64,000 nucleotides of DNA from Tubulanus polymorphus. Lineage: Eukaryota > Nemertea > Palaeonemertea > Tubulaniformes > Tubulanidae. The translations under genes and the position numbers were made by a program. The notes beneath the pieces are model-generated. The model had not been told where the DNA came from. It searched no databases and saw only the letters and a program-made list of their open reading frames with translations. The DNA lies in NCBI RefSeq assembly GCF_964204645.1, contig NC_134031.1, forward strand, positions 20,023,307 to 20,087,306, given 5' to 3'. Each line of letters opens with the position of its first letter. The stretch's first letter is position 1. Shown in pieces: positions 1 to 12,600 of this stretch.

Positions 1-78
1 AGCGGCCACCCTGTAAACTGGCCCTCCCAGTTTGTGTTTATGTAATTCAAGAATAAACGCCGTCTTTCAAATACTAAC

Positions 79-3000
79 CAGAAACTTTGAAGAAATCATA
101 GCGTGTTCCGAGGGCTCCGTTGTTCGTCAAAGTGAAACAGCGTTTTAAAGTCTCTCCGATCACAGTCGTTCCAAAATCAACAGTTTTTATATCAACTGAC
201 AACTAGAAAAAATAAATTTCATGGATTTATTTCAAACATATCATATTTTGGTGACTGTGCTTGCAACGGACTCAGTGGCCTCAGATTACAGTATTGCTTC
301 CCTCTGCTCGAGAAAATATGTTTGAAATTTTCCCACTCGAATTCATTGTCAACTGCCGCGGAATTTGCTTGCCTCAGAGAAAACTTCTTGGTCTCGTGAG
401 ATCTGATGCGAGCAGAGTAAACTGTATCTGTTTGTATTAACGGTGTTTAAAGAAGATTGACTTACATCACACTTTTTCGTTGTACATTGTAAAGGAATTG
501 AGAATGGTCCGGTTTGAGCCATGAAACTCACTTCACCGAATAAATCCTCGTTTATCTGAAAAAACCGTAAAATTATTGAATTCGTCGTCGATAGAATTTA
601 CAGTAAAATCTCAATTATTTATGAATGATTTTGACGTACCATCGGTTTGAACGTAACTAGCATTTCACAGGTTAAACCAGCCGACATCTGACCCGGTGGA
701 TCAAAACTACAAGATACGAATCGTAAGCTGTAATCTATTGCAGTGGTGAGATCGACGTAAAGTACTCAAATCTATCAGATTTTAACTTACTGTATTTTGA
801 TGAAATCTTTCAGATGTTCAGTAATACCGATCAGTTTACAGTAGTTCACACTGTAAGACACATTCGTCAATGTTACTCGCTTTTTATACGATTTGCCGAC
901 ATCAAAATCCTGAAATATCAAAAAGGAATATTTTTTAAAATTACAGCTATTTGAAGTGAGCATACGCAGCCCGAAATAAATCGAGGACCAGGACTGTTAC
1001 ACCCAGCCCTATGGCTCCAGATTTTTAGCGGGGTCTGTGAACTATTATTATCAGGGGCATTCTTTCAACTCACCTTAAAATGGATAACAGATGGTTTACT
1101 ATAGAAAGCGACCCCTTTAAATTCTCGACCGGCTGCTACTTGTTTTTGAATGATCCCTGCTCTCTGTTTCTCCAAACCGGCTTGAAGTATTCCCTACAAA
1201 ATATTCACGAAGACTTTATCAAAACCGAATGATTTCAGTGAAATACTACAACTTTGGATGAAATTCCGGACGTTTGATTTGAGTTTTTGCGCACCTGTTC
1301 CATTTTGCTGCCACCCGGAATCGTGTGAACAGCGACGACATCTTTCGGGACGTTGTAATGTTTGTGTTGATCCCACAAACCTTCGAATTCTGGTTCAGCC
1401 AGATTCACTGCACTTTCAGCTACAAACAGAATTCAAATCAGCGATAATAAAAGGAATTTCGGACAGCATGAAAAAATTGCAATAAATCTCCAAAAACATT
1501 CAAAGAGTGATACACTTACATTCTGAATCCGAGTCTGGAAGATCTTGCTTGCTTATCGCGCCACTAGAGCGCGCTAAAATCGGCTCATCTTCATCTTCAG
1601 ATTCGGCAAAACGTTTATCACTAAAATCAGGTAATGACGACTGAAAAGATAATCGTAATATATTTCACATTTATTCAATGAAATGTTCAATGTTTTGACT
1701 AGAATTCGTGGAGAAGCCATATTAACCTGATGTAAAACAAATGAATACAATGAGATGAATAGTATTTCATAGGTTAACAAGTATATTGATGCACAAGCTT
1801 TTACTACCGTGTCATTTCCTATAGATACTGTAGTTTATTCACTCACCTGATGAAGCTACAATACACTAGAAGCAAATGCTTGTACGTCAAATTAACTAGT
1901 TAAAAGTACTGTTCATTTCATTGTATTCGGCTAGAATTGAAATGCATCTTTGATAATGCATTAGTTTATTCCTAATGAAATCTCGAGGTTCTGTAATGAA
2001 ATTCTTACCTTCAATGCGTCCGATTGGCGGTTAATCTGATCCTTGAAAATTTTCAGATCCTTTTTCTTACGCCGAGGAATTACCTGAATATGATAATCGC
2101 CAAATAATTAACTATTCAAATCTTTAGGATAGGATAGGATGGGATAATCAATTTGTATAGTGCCTTGTACTACTATCAAGGGTGCTCTCTAGAAACAGGT
2201 GATGACTTGAATAGAAGTGTCCTGAGCTTGCTGGGAGAGCGACAGACTGGTGTTAGGGTAAAGGAGAAAATTTCCGAAATGCATGTCCACTTAATATCAG
2301 TACAGGATAAATCCACTGAATTCAATCTCTATATAATAATGTACCTTGGACGGGTCATTTTTTGGGTCGATCCACAAACACGGCTGTTGTTTTTTACGTT
2401 TTTGCATTTGTTGTTCTTCTTTCAGAATACGACCGGCGATTTCGATTTGATTCTCTCGTTGTTTCGCTTTGAATAACCTACGAATAGATAATTACGATTC
2501 GTAATTCACAATCCAATTCTTCTCACTCCACACCTTCCCGAGACTCTACTCACTACGTCCCCATCGTGGTTCTAGAGCGATAGAAACTTACTGTTTTTGT
2601 TTTTCGAAGTCTTGAATACGTTTTTGTTTCATCATGATTTCATCAGGATTCCCACCGTCGTTGATAATTGATGCACGTTGATCGTCTTCCTCGTCTTGTT
2701 TCTGACGAGCGTAGGCTTTATCTCGCGCGTGAATTGCTCGTAGATTTTCCTACAAAATATAGCAAAATATAACAATGATCACACTGACTGGGACCAGGTC
2801 TGAGAAAAATTCATCCTCCTTATCAGCATGGCCACTTTTATTTAAATTGCTTTTCCCCTGACATGCACGTTACTTTCCCTGACTTAATCTGCTTAGAATC
2901 CAATCTAATAATACTGTCAAATACATAAGACATATGCAGAAACTATTCTATTTTACGAGTAATCTCGATAAATTTCCCTGAGCTTTAGAGTTTACACTGA

Positions 3001-5163
3001 CTATTCCCTGAATTTTTTGAAGAAAAGAAAATAGCTTATTCCTGATTTCTGGGTTTAGTAGTCACCTGCTTATGTAACCGGTAACTGACAACTGGGTCAG
3101 TCAAATACAAACCTGAACAAAACCTGGCTAGACCGGTATAAAGTACAATTTACCCCTGGGGATATCTTCTTTTTCGTTACCTACTAATTCACCTTGATAT
3201 TTAGGAATCAAACAATATGAATTGTTAAGCCCAGAAAAACTTACCCTGTTTGCTGATATGTTAGATTTTAGTGATAACAGGGCATCAATTCTATGATCTC
3301 TATGCGCTGAATCTGTCTCATCTTGTTTCCTTTCTTTCTGATTCCGTCTAACAAAAACAAAGTAGATTCAACTCAGTTAAAATCGAAAATTACTGATCTT
3401 TTTCATTTTGCAGAAATAGCTTCACAATGTAGTGAGATTTACTACTGTACATTAAAACATACTTAGCCATGGAATTTTTGAGGAACACATTAGCGCGATC
3501 CTGACTCTTTTTCGCTTCTTCTTTGAAATGGTTATGACGTAAAGACATATTTTCGTGCTGTGCTTCAATCTCGCTGTAAATATTAGAAAATTACGACATT
3601 TTTCGAAGCTTCTATTTGAAAATATCAATATCGCGACAACTGAGAAATACAAATTTACAAGAGTTACCTTTCCTTTTTCTTGTAAATTTTCTGGGAATTT
3701 TTCGAGTATTTCTTTTCCTTTTTCAGTCGATTTTGAGCGACTTCGTTTCGTTGTTCGAGATATTGAATTTCTCTATTCTGCAGATCGTCCTCCTCCAGTT
3801 GGTATCGGCCCTGATTAACTTGAGACTTTGCCAGGTTATATCTGTAAAAATGGTCGGTAGTTCTAAATTATGTTTTGACTTTCTATTTAATTACTTAAAT
3901 CTTAATCCAATTGTCTGATTCTCGTATAGATATTCTGTTATTTCATTTTGTTCCTCAGTACGCCTGATGATGACTAATAGTATTTAACCGAAACATCTTT
4001 GACTGAATAATTAGGGATTTCTCTTGTCATCCAACTTACACTTCGTATCTTCTCGACTCATTAATTATTTACTTACTCGGCTAATTCTACTTGATATTTA
4101 ATCTTTCCCTCTAATTCCAGTTCAGCTTCGATTTCCTTCACTAAACGTTCGTGTTGATTGCTCAGACGACAGACGGCGGCGCTGGAAAAACGATTCCGAA
4201 TTCAACTTTCTGATCTGAGAGCGCGGCTTAAACCTCAATCCCTACAGCCATGTATTCGTACTTACACATTTCCATCCACTTCAGAATTTTGAATCTCTTC
4301 GAAAACTTCATTTCTTTCCGTTTCGAGTGATTGTAATTTCTCGCGACACATACTCAACTCCTCTCTATTCAAAACACGTAGAAAATATCGAAATGAAATG
4401 TCATCAGAAAATCATATTTTCAAGGATTTGTTTTTGAAGAGTTTTTTTTTACCGTGTTTTCTGCAGTAAATAATCACATTCCTGGACTCGTTCGTTCAAC
4501 TGGTCGAGATACCGACGAGTATAAATCATTCCAACTCGATCGTCGTGAGTGATTTTAGACGGCGTAGCAACAACTTCTTCGGTCGTACTAAAAAAAAGCA
4601 AACGACAACAATACAAGCCGTGTTGCTAATGTCTGATTGAACTCGGCTCGAGAGGACGTAGTAGATATAGGTGTTAATACAACCGGAATTGACGAGCGGC
4701 TGAACTAAAACATCGATTTTTAATCTATTTTCACAGCATCGAAGGATTGCCCACAAAGTCTCGTTTAAAAGGGGTGGATAATGCTGGAAAGTGTCACCAT
4801 TTACATCAACTATAGCAATATGTCTCCAAGCTTACAACACATGAGGTTTTTCAAATCATCATAAACTATGGTAGGCCTATGTAGGTATGGACACATTGTT
4901 AGGCCTAACATTCAAAATTATAAAGTCACTTTTTAAAAGTCACTTTAAAGAGATTTTCTCATATAGCAATCCAAAGAACAAATGATTTTCTACCTGACCG
5001 AAAAAATGTCATCATCTTCTTCCTCTTCAGCAGCTGGTACCGGTAACGAAGCATCATCACCGAGATCATTATTGTCATCATCGATTATACCTAAAATATC
5101 CTCTTCATTTTCATTCTCATCAGTATTCGCAACGTTCACAGCCAGCTCTGTATTCGTGTCCAT
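79..5163 (-). CDS. CFAP74: CFAP74 homologue, N-terminal part (17 exons, cut by left edge)
   Basis: Ciliary/axonemal protein; the family is associated with the central apparatus of motile cilia. Exons on the minus strand, all phase-consistent: 5163-4994, 4587-4453, 4364-4266, 4181-4077, 3841-3668, 3573-3463, 3347-3245, 2749-2592, 2477-2345, 2083-2009, 1640-1520, 1419-1295, 1193-1074, 909-791, 706-640, 555-466, 202-79 (about 676 residues). The order is an acidic N-terminus, a long coiled coil rich in E/K/Q, then beta-rich ASH/MSP-like repeats. Diagnostic stretches that I recognise from human CFAP74 include SNISANR, RILKEEQQMQKRKKQ, EPEFEGLWDQ, VNYCKLIGITEHLKDF, FDPPGQMSAGLTCEMLVTF and FMAQTGPFSIPLQC. 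The start is the first ATG of the acidic exon. Human CFAP74 is roughly 1,580 residues, so more than half lies beyond position 1. A possible next acceptor is at about position 11. Gene identity is secure; individual exon edges are slightly less so. Confidence 0.93.
2790..3075 (-). repeat. Dispersed TCAGGGAA-type repeat in a CFAP74 intron
   Basis: Repeated TTCCCTGA / CCCTGACTT motifs, the reverse complement of the TCAGGGAA motifs at 39655-39915, 59870-60070, 62560-62790 and 63625-63665. It lies wholly in an intron. The family carries no visible coding potential. Confidence 0.55.
3964..3994 (+). ncRNA. Weak hammerhead-core-like motif in a CFAP74 intron
   Basis: CTGATGA at 3964-3970 and GAAAC at 3990-3994 are spaced as in a hammerhead ribozyme core, inside the intron between CFAP74 exons 4 and 5. 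The intervening 19 nt pair poorly, so it is probably a decayed Penelope-like or retrozyme remnant, or chance. Confidence 0.2.
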
Positions 5164-6000
5164 CTATTAGGAAAAGATTTAATTAAAGGGCCTACAGACC
5201 TACCGGATATAACCTCACATGATTAAAATCTATCATCAATAATTGTTAATTCTATTGGAATTGAATTTTTTGAATTGTTGATTGGTTACTTTTTTGATAG
5301 ATTTACTTACACTTCACGATCTTTGACTTTATGAATTTGAAGCGACTTCGGGAAGTTTAAATTTCGATAAACTGCGTTCAATCGTATAAGAATTAGCAAA
5401 ATGGGAATTACTGTAGCGCGAATCTATCGTCAAATTCCGATTTTAATGTTTTCCGTAATAGAATTTGTTTACATCGGCCATCTTGCTTGTTACTAACCGG
5501 AGAAATAGACTGGTTGCCGGTCTAGACTGCGAAATAGAAACACTGGAACCTATAACAACAACATAACCCTATAAAAGACCCGGCAGGAACTGATTACAAA
5601 TTTTATTAGGCATATATCTAACCAAAATGACCCGGCCGCTGCGAAGAAACAAAGTATCATTTTTGTTTAGCCTTGAACTTGGAATTATTTATGTCACTTT
5701 TAGGCATTTATGAGAAATAAAGCTAGAGGTTTTCATCAATAAATGTTAACGTTTTTATCCTTCGATTTCAATAAATTATTCTAAAATTTAAGAAAAAAAA
5801 ACAGGCGGTGGCTAAATTAGGAGGGGAAGCTGTTGGGAATCAAGTAATTTATTTTTATGGCCTCATTAAAGTTCCACGATTGTTCAGCTGGCTACTGGCG
5901 CGTGTTCAACACGGCAGTTGAACCTTCGATAACTCCATTCAACAATAACGAGACACAATTGCGGTTTTTCAGAGTTGGTTGATATCATTCACACGCGCTA
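5164..6000. other. Intergenic region upstream of CFAP74
   Basis: No coding exon is recognisable. It should hold the CFAP74 promoter (minus-strand ATG at 5163) and possibly that of a transcription unit running rightward. A 19-bp palindromic motif starting TAGACTGGTTGCC near 5507 recurs as the arms of a small foldback at 18024-18106, so part of this stretch is repeat-derived. Confidence 0.4.
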
Positions 6001-6087
6001 TTGATCACAATTGGAATACGTCACCGGCTGACCACAGTGCGTAAGCATAGGAAATCATTCACCTCCGCTCTCTCACACTGTGCAGAC

Positions 6088-6462
6088 ATGCTTCCGTGGA
6101 TTCTCCTGGCGATCTTCGCTGCGCTCCTGTTCCTGCTTCCTGAGGAACGACGTCTTTATGTCTTATGTGTTACTGTTCGTCTCTGTGCTGTCCTGTACTG
6201 TTCCGTGTTAATTAATCCGTTCTATTTTTCAGGAATTAACCCGTTCTTTATTTCAGGGCCGATTTCTCTGTCGAATTTCAACGTTTGCTGGAACAAAACT
6301 AATGTCCGAAAGCGTCAGCTCTCCTTCGCCGGTCACGTGTCGAGGATGTCAGACAAAGAGTCGGTCAGGAAATGGCTGCCCTCTACACGCCCTCATACGG
6401 AACACAAAACCAGGATGACGAGGCCACACTCTCCCCAAGTATCAACAGAGTGTGCTGGGTGA
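6088..6462 (+). CDS. Candidate signal-peptide ORF running into LINE-derived sequence (unverified)
   Basis: From the ATG at 6088 the first residues read MLPWILLAIFAALLFLLPEE, a textbook hydrophobic signal-peptide core, in a locally GC-rich stretch. After about residue 25 the ORF passes through a duplicated pyrimidine tract with two AG acceptor-like sites (about 6232 and 6256) and then enters sequence resembling the 3' end of a non-LTR reverse transcriptase (RQLSFAGHVSRM, from about 6291). I cannot find a convincing GT donor after the signal peptide. Either the first exon is real and its splicing is unclear, or the whole ORF is fortuitous. No function is assigned. Confidence 0.22.
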   Translation: MLPWILLAIFAALLFLLPEERRLYVLCVTVRLCAVLYCSVLINPFYFSGINPFFISGPISLSNFNVCWNKTNVRKRQLSFAGHVSRMSDKESVRKWLPSTRPHTEHKTRMTRPHSPQVSTECAG

Positions 6463-6967
6463 CGTCAATGACGGGCAAGTCAGTCGAATTGCACGGGTTA
6501 AAAATGGAGTGGTTAAGCTGGACTGTCTACTAGTATTCATTGATTCCTTTTCAGGGATTGCTTCGGACAAAGATTTAGTCTTGTCTTCCTTTGCGTTCTA
6601 GCATTCATTGATTCTTTTTAAGGGATTGCTTCGGGCAGGGATTAATTTTCCTGTTTCCTTTGCGTGCTAGGATTCATTGATTCCGCGTGGGTTGCTTCGG
6701 GCAGGGCTAAGTCTTGTCTTCCTTTGAGTGCTAGTGCGGGCAATCCAGTTGCGCTGCCCTATTTTTGGCTTGGGTAATTTGATAGGTTTGTCACCCGGCA
6801 CACCCTGTCGGTAAATGGTGAAAGTAAGGCGTCGTCATCCTGGTTTTCACGTTTTGTGTGAGGACGTGTAGAGGGCAGTATATTCCTGGCTGGCTCTTTG
6901 TCTGGTGTTCTCGGCATGTGACCGGCAACGGAGAGCTGTAAAGCTTTCGGACATTGGTTTTGTTCCG
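6291..6967. mobile_element. Inverted pair of LINE 3'-end fragments around a triplicated spacer
   Basis: 6291-6465 encodes on the plus strand a decayed C-terminal reverse-transcriptase motif of the non-LTR type (RQLSFAGHVSRM...RKWLP). 6788-6967 is the reverse complement of the same segment with substitutions and small indels. The roughly 320-bp spacer holds three imperfect copies (about 60-68 bp) of a sequence starting ATTCATTGATTC at about 6536, 6603 and 6672. The arrangement is a foldback that could form a long hairpin transcript. Confidence 0.7.
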
Positions 6968-7007
6968 TACCAGATTTTCATCGCTCTTCTCTTTTTTTAT
7001 ATTTTAG

Positions 7008-7094
7008 GATTCCCAAGATGAAGAAGAAGATGCTGAAGGCGACTACAACGAAGACGATGCCGAAAAAAGAACGCTGAACTCAGCAATATTGAAA
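7008..7094 (+). CDS. Exon-like acidic ORF of an unknown transcript
   Basis: A strong acceptor (TTTTTTTATATTTTAG) precedes an 87-nt open segment of 29 codons, beginning DSQDEEEDAEGDYNEDDAEK and then RTLNSAILK, followed by a GTTAAG donor-like site. The composition is unlike the surrounding AT-rich repeats. If read with the signal-peptide ORF at 6088 it would give a small acidic secreted protein with a dibasic KR, but the join is not demonstrated. Related copies of the end of this segment (GAACCCAGCAA...TTGAAA) recur at about 12780 and 12965 without the acidic part, which fits an exon duplicated with its intron and then decayed. Confidence 0.25.
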
Positions 7095-7689
7095 GTTAAG
7101 TTGATACACATGTAAATTACGATGTATGATACAGAAAGCATTGTGTAACTACAGAATATCATTCTTTTGCTCATTTCAGCTAAACTTAATCTGGAAAGGC
7201 CCAGCGTGATATCAACCTGAAATCTACCCACCAGAAGAGACTCCACCTTGATTAAACCAACCACCGAAAGACCTGCCGCAACCGAACCTGGCAGTCTCGA
7301 CCTCATTCTGAATAGGCAACAGGAATGCATACATACCGGGACATAAAGCTAAGTTGATTTTTCATAGCCTACCTGGAGCAAAATGCATAGGCACTGGAGA
7401 GGATAGAGACGCTGGTCAAGCTCGGCATCTCCACACTTCTTTATCAAAGCTCTGTGGCCGGTATATTGTTGATAGTAAAATGAAATATAACTAGGGAAAT
7501 GATTGCTTAAATATTTACAATATTAGACGAAATCAATGAGTGGGGTCCCTTTAAATATAGGCCTACTTTGGCTGATAATTAAAATGAAGATTGGTCAGTT
7601 ATTAATTTTGATTTTTTTTAAGTATGTACAATTAAGGTAAATTCAATATTTTATGTGACATTTGAAATTTTTCGAATGTACTGTAGATA

Positions 7690-9240
7690 TTTCAGGCCTC
7701 ATATGACTATTGTTTAACTGACAATCAAGATATAGATAGGACAATTTACTAATTAACCAATCGCTTAGAAATTAGCAATCATTCAATATCATATAATATT
7801 TGATGGGAAATTCTTCTAGTGTAGATATTTTAGGGCCCCATGTACAGTTAGGGTCGCTTTACTTGTAAAGATATATATCAATTAAACTTTATCATCGGTT
7901 AATAGATTTTTTACAAGTATATTGATACATTTATAAACATTCAGGTACTTTACAATATATATTATGTGTTGCTTTACCCATTGCATTAATGAATTTCTCC
8001 GCGGAAAGATGTATAAAATAGTGTCTAGGGCTCTATCGAGATCTGGTGTAATATGGGGAAAACTATGGACTGCGGGTCTTTTAGAAACTATGATTACGTC
8101 ACAGCACTTTGACAAATCTAGAATGAAACAAAGCTTAAATTGATTCAAATCATTCCCCAGAGCCATACTCTGTGCATTGTTTTGCGCTATGATTATTATT
8201 TAACTGACAATTATCATATATATAGCTAGGACAAATTGCTCATTAACAAATGGCTTAGATATCCACAATTAAGATTCCACAATCAATATTTAATGTACGA
8301 TCAAAAACTATTTATACGGTAGGCCTATGTCATACAGGTCCATAATATAAATGTCGTTAAACTGACAATTTAAATATAGCTGATATATGTATGAGCACAT
8401 CTGAATCAGTCTCATCGACTGATCAGTATTTACATCTCCAACTGCCATACTTACGGCAACTGGTCATGCTCTTCAATATTGCCAGAATTTACCAAAACCT
8501 AACTGATTCAAATAATATCTAAAAGCATTACTGTGTGTCAAATGAAACATAATAGATATAGTTCAACTGACAATTAGAATATAGCTTGAATTACTCATTA
8601 ACGTATTACTTAGATATCTTTAATTAAGGTAAATTCAGTATGTTATATGAAATTATTTTTAATTCAGGTCCATGGACATTTAAAGCTGATACATGTGTAT
8701 CAGAGCACATTTATTTATCTGTATCTAAAGTGAACCTATTGTGTCTTCATACAGCTGTATTAGTTCTGATACATATTGCCAAAATCATTTAACGCAGATT
8801 TACTTCCGATCGAAGGGAGATAAAACAAATCTGAACGTGCACAAATACATTCCAGAATTTGGAAGGGGAATATTTCAATTTCACTGTGTATGTCAGATTG
8901 AAAGCCTTATTCTGACAGGATGTCCTAAACTTAGGTCTTATTCCTCTTGCTAATAGCTCTCTTTTACTAACCCCTCTCCTTCAATCTATATTCCAGCATC
9001 ATGACTCGCACCGCACCAGGGAGGTCCAGTCATAACAAGGTGTTTCGGTCCTTATACACAGTGTACTGTAAAAGGGAAATAAAGATTATATAGCAATTCG
9101 GCTAAGGGAATTTCTAATTTACCACTAAAAATGTGCTTTTATCGTAAGTTCTGATGAATTCAACTGACAATTAAAATGTAGCTAGTATGATTACTAATTA
9201 GCGGATTGCTTTAGATATCTAGAAGATTAATTAAAATAAA
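7690..9240. repeat. Degenerate interspersed tandem repeats (TAACTGACAAT... family)
   Basis: Several diverged copies of a unit containing TAACTGACAAT, ATAGCTAGGACAA and a following ACTAATTAACCAATCGCTTAGA-like stretch occur at about 7715, 8195, 8355, 8565 and 9160. Spacing is irregular (about 200-600 bp). No coding exons are seen. A related fragment (TTTCAGGCCTCATATGA) recurs at about 13030. Confidence 0.5.
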
Positions 9241-9279
9241 TTCAATATAATGAATATAAGTGAAAATTATTAAAAAAAT

Positions 9280-9420
9280 AGCGCAGTGGATGAGACGACT
9301 GTATCGCGCAATGTCGTCTGCGTCTAACTGGGCCACATGTGTGTGGGATCTGTTGAATCAGTTAGGTTTTGGGGACTCTGGATTCGTCAATTTAAATTAT
9401 AGAGGACATTAATTGATTGT
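9280..9420 (+). mobile_element. Possible tRNA-derived SINE head
   Basis: TAGCGCAGTGGATGAGACGA near 9287 fits a Pol III A-box and the usual start of tRNA-derived SINEs. A degenerate B-box-like GGGATCTGTTGAATC lies about 55 nt downstream. The cloverleaf is not intact, so it is not a functional tRNA. Confidence 0.4.
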
Positions 9421-9659
9421 TTAGGCATCTATGATAAAGATTAATTCAGCATCTTCATATGAGGTAAAAGTGCTCAAATCCAAACCATAGGGGGTTGATT
9501 GTATAATTTAATATTGGCTGATATCAAAAGAATACAGGAAGTGTAACTCCGGCTCTTGTGCAAAGGATTTATTGAATCTTTAAAAAAACTTTGCTGAATT
9601 CTGGATTTATCAAGGTGTGGGAATGATTCAAAGTTTCTTATGTCTAAATCTGGATGAAT

Positions 9660-12600
9660 TGAAAGAGGCAGAAAAAAGTTAACCTTGTAATATAGATATC
9701 CAAAATCTCGACGTATTCAAATAGGCACAAAAAAAGTTAACCTTGTAATATAGATATCCAAAATCTCGATGTAATAAATTAGGTAGAAAAAAAAATTAAC
9801 CTTGTAATATAGATATCCAAAATCTAGATGTATTCAAATAGGCAGAAAAAAAATTAACCTTGTAATTTAGATATCCAAAATCGAAATGTAATGAATTAGG
9901 CAGAAAAAAATTAACCTTTTAATATAGATATCCAAAATCTAGATGTATTGAAAAAGGCAGAAAAAAATTAACCTTGTAATTTAGATATCCAAAATCTCAG
10001 TGTTTTGAAATAGGCAGAAAAAAAGCTTACCTTGTAATATAGATATACCAGATATCCAGAAGTATAAACAATTAATCAGGAGCAGCTGAGACAATAGTGT
10101 ATATTATGTAGAGTTATTCAGGAGCAGCAGAGACAATGCGTATCTTATAAACACTTATTCAGGAGCAGCAGAGAAATTGCGTATCTTATAAACACTTATT
10201 CAGACAGTGCGTATCTTATAAACACTTATTCAGGAGCAGCAGAGACAATGCGTAACTTAAAAACATTTGTTCAGGAGCAGCAAGGCACAAAAAAAGTTAA
10301 CCTGGTAATATAGATATCCAAAATCTTGATGTAATAAATTAGGCAGAAAAAAAGTTAACCTTGTAATATAGAAATCCAAAATCTCGATGTATTGAAATAG
10401 GCAGAAAAAAGTTAACCTTGTAATATAGATATCCAAAATCTTAATGTAATAGAATAGGCAGAAAAAAAATAACCTTGTAATATAGATATCCAAAATCTAG
10501 ATGTAATAAATTAGGTAGAAAAAAAGTTAACCTTGTAATATAGATATCCAAAATCTCGATGTAATAAATTAGGTAGAAAAAAAATTAACCTTGTAATATA
10601 GATATCCAAAATCTTGATGTAATAGAATAGGCAGAAAAAAGTTAACCTTGTAATATAGATATCCAAAATCTCGAAGTAATAAATTAGGTAGAAAAAAAAT
10701 TAACCTTGTAATATAGATATCCAAAATCTCGATGTAATAAATTAGGTAGAAAAAAAATTAACCTTGTAATATAGATATCCAAAATCTCGATGTAATAGAA
10801 TAGGCAGAAAAAAAGTTAACCTTGTAATATAGATATCCAAAATCTCGATGTAATAAATTAGGTAGAAAAAAAGTTAACCTTGTAATATAGATATCCAAAA
10901 TCTCGATGTAATAAATTAGGTAGAAAAAAAATTAACCTTGTAATATAGATATCCAAAATCTCGATTTGTTAAAATAGGCAGAAAAAATTAAGCTTGTTAT
11001 ATAGTATCCAAAATCTCGAAGTAATAAATTAGGTAGAAAAAAAGTTAACCTTGTAATATAGATATCCAAAATCTCGATGTAATAAATTAGGTAGAAAAAA
11101 AATTAACCTTGTAATATAGATATCCAAAATCTCGACGTATTCAAATAGGCACAAAAAAAGTTAACCTTGTAATATAGATATCCAAAATCTCGATGTAATA
11201 AATTAGGTAGAAAAAAAATTAACCTTGTAATATAGATATCCAAAATCTCGATGTAATAGATTAGGTAGAAAAAAAATTAACCTTGTAATACAGATATCCA
11301 AAATCTTGATGTAATAGAATAGGCAGAAAAAAAGTTAACCTTGTAATATAGATATCCAAAATCTCGATGTAATAAATTAGGTAGAAAAAAAATTAACCTT
11401 GTAATATAGATATCCAAAATCTAGATGTATTGAAATAGGCAGAAAAAAAATTTACCTTGTAATATAGATATCAAAGATCTCAATTTATTAAGATAGGGCA
11501 GAAAAAAAAGTTAACCTTGTAATATAGATATCCAAAATCTCGATGTAATAAATTAGGTAGAAAAAAAATTAACCTTGTAATATAGATATCCAAAATCTCG
11601 ATTTGTTAAAATAGGCAGAAAAAATTAAGCTTGTTATATAGTATCCAAAATCTCGATGTAATAAAATAGGCAGAAAAAAAGTTAACCTTGTAATATAGAT
11701 ATCCAAAATCTCGATTTGTTAAAATAGGCAGAAAAAATTAAGCTTGTTATATAGTATCCAAAATCTCGATGTAATAAAATAGGCAGAAAAAAAATTAACC
11801 TTGTAATATAGATATCCAAAATCCCGATGTAATAAATTAGGTAGAAAATAAATTAACCTTGTAATATAGATATCCAAAATTTCGATGTTATAGAATAGGC
11901 AGAAAAAAAGTTAACCTTGTAATATAGATATCCAAAATCTCGATGTAATAAATTAGGTAGTAAAGAAAGTTAACCTTGTAATATAGATATCCAAAATCTC
12001 GATTTGTTAAAATAGGCAGACAAAATTAACCTTGTAATATAGATATGCAAAATCTAGATGTAATAAATTAGGTAGAAAAAAAAATTAACCTTGTAATATA
12101 GATATCCAAAATCTCGATGTAATGAATTAGGTAGAAAAAAAATTAACCTTGTAATATAGATATCCAAAATCTCGATGTAATAGAATAGGCAGAAAAAAAG
12201 TTAACCTTGTAATATAGATATCCAAAATCTAGATGTAATAAATTAGGTAGAAAAAAAAATTAACCTTGTAATATAGATATCCAAAATCTCGATGTAATGA
12301 ATTAGGTAGAAAAAAAATTAACCTTGTAATATAGATATCCAAAATCTCGATGTAATAAATGAGGTAGAAAAAAAATTAACCTTGTAATATAGATATCCAA
12401 AATCTCGATTTGTTAAAATAGGCAGAAAAAATTAAGCTTGTTATATAGTATCCAAAATCTCGATGTAATAAATTAGGTAGAAAAAAAAGTTAACCTTGTA
12501 ATATAGATATCCAAAATCTCGATGTAATGAATTAGGTAGAAAAAAAAATTAACCTTGTAATATAGATATCCAAAATCTCGATGTAATAGAATAGGCAGAA

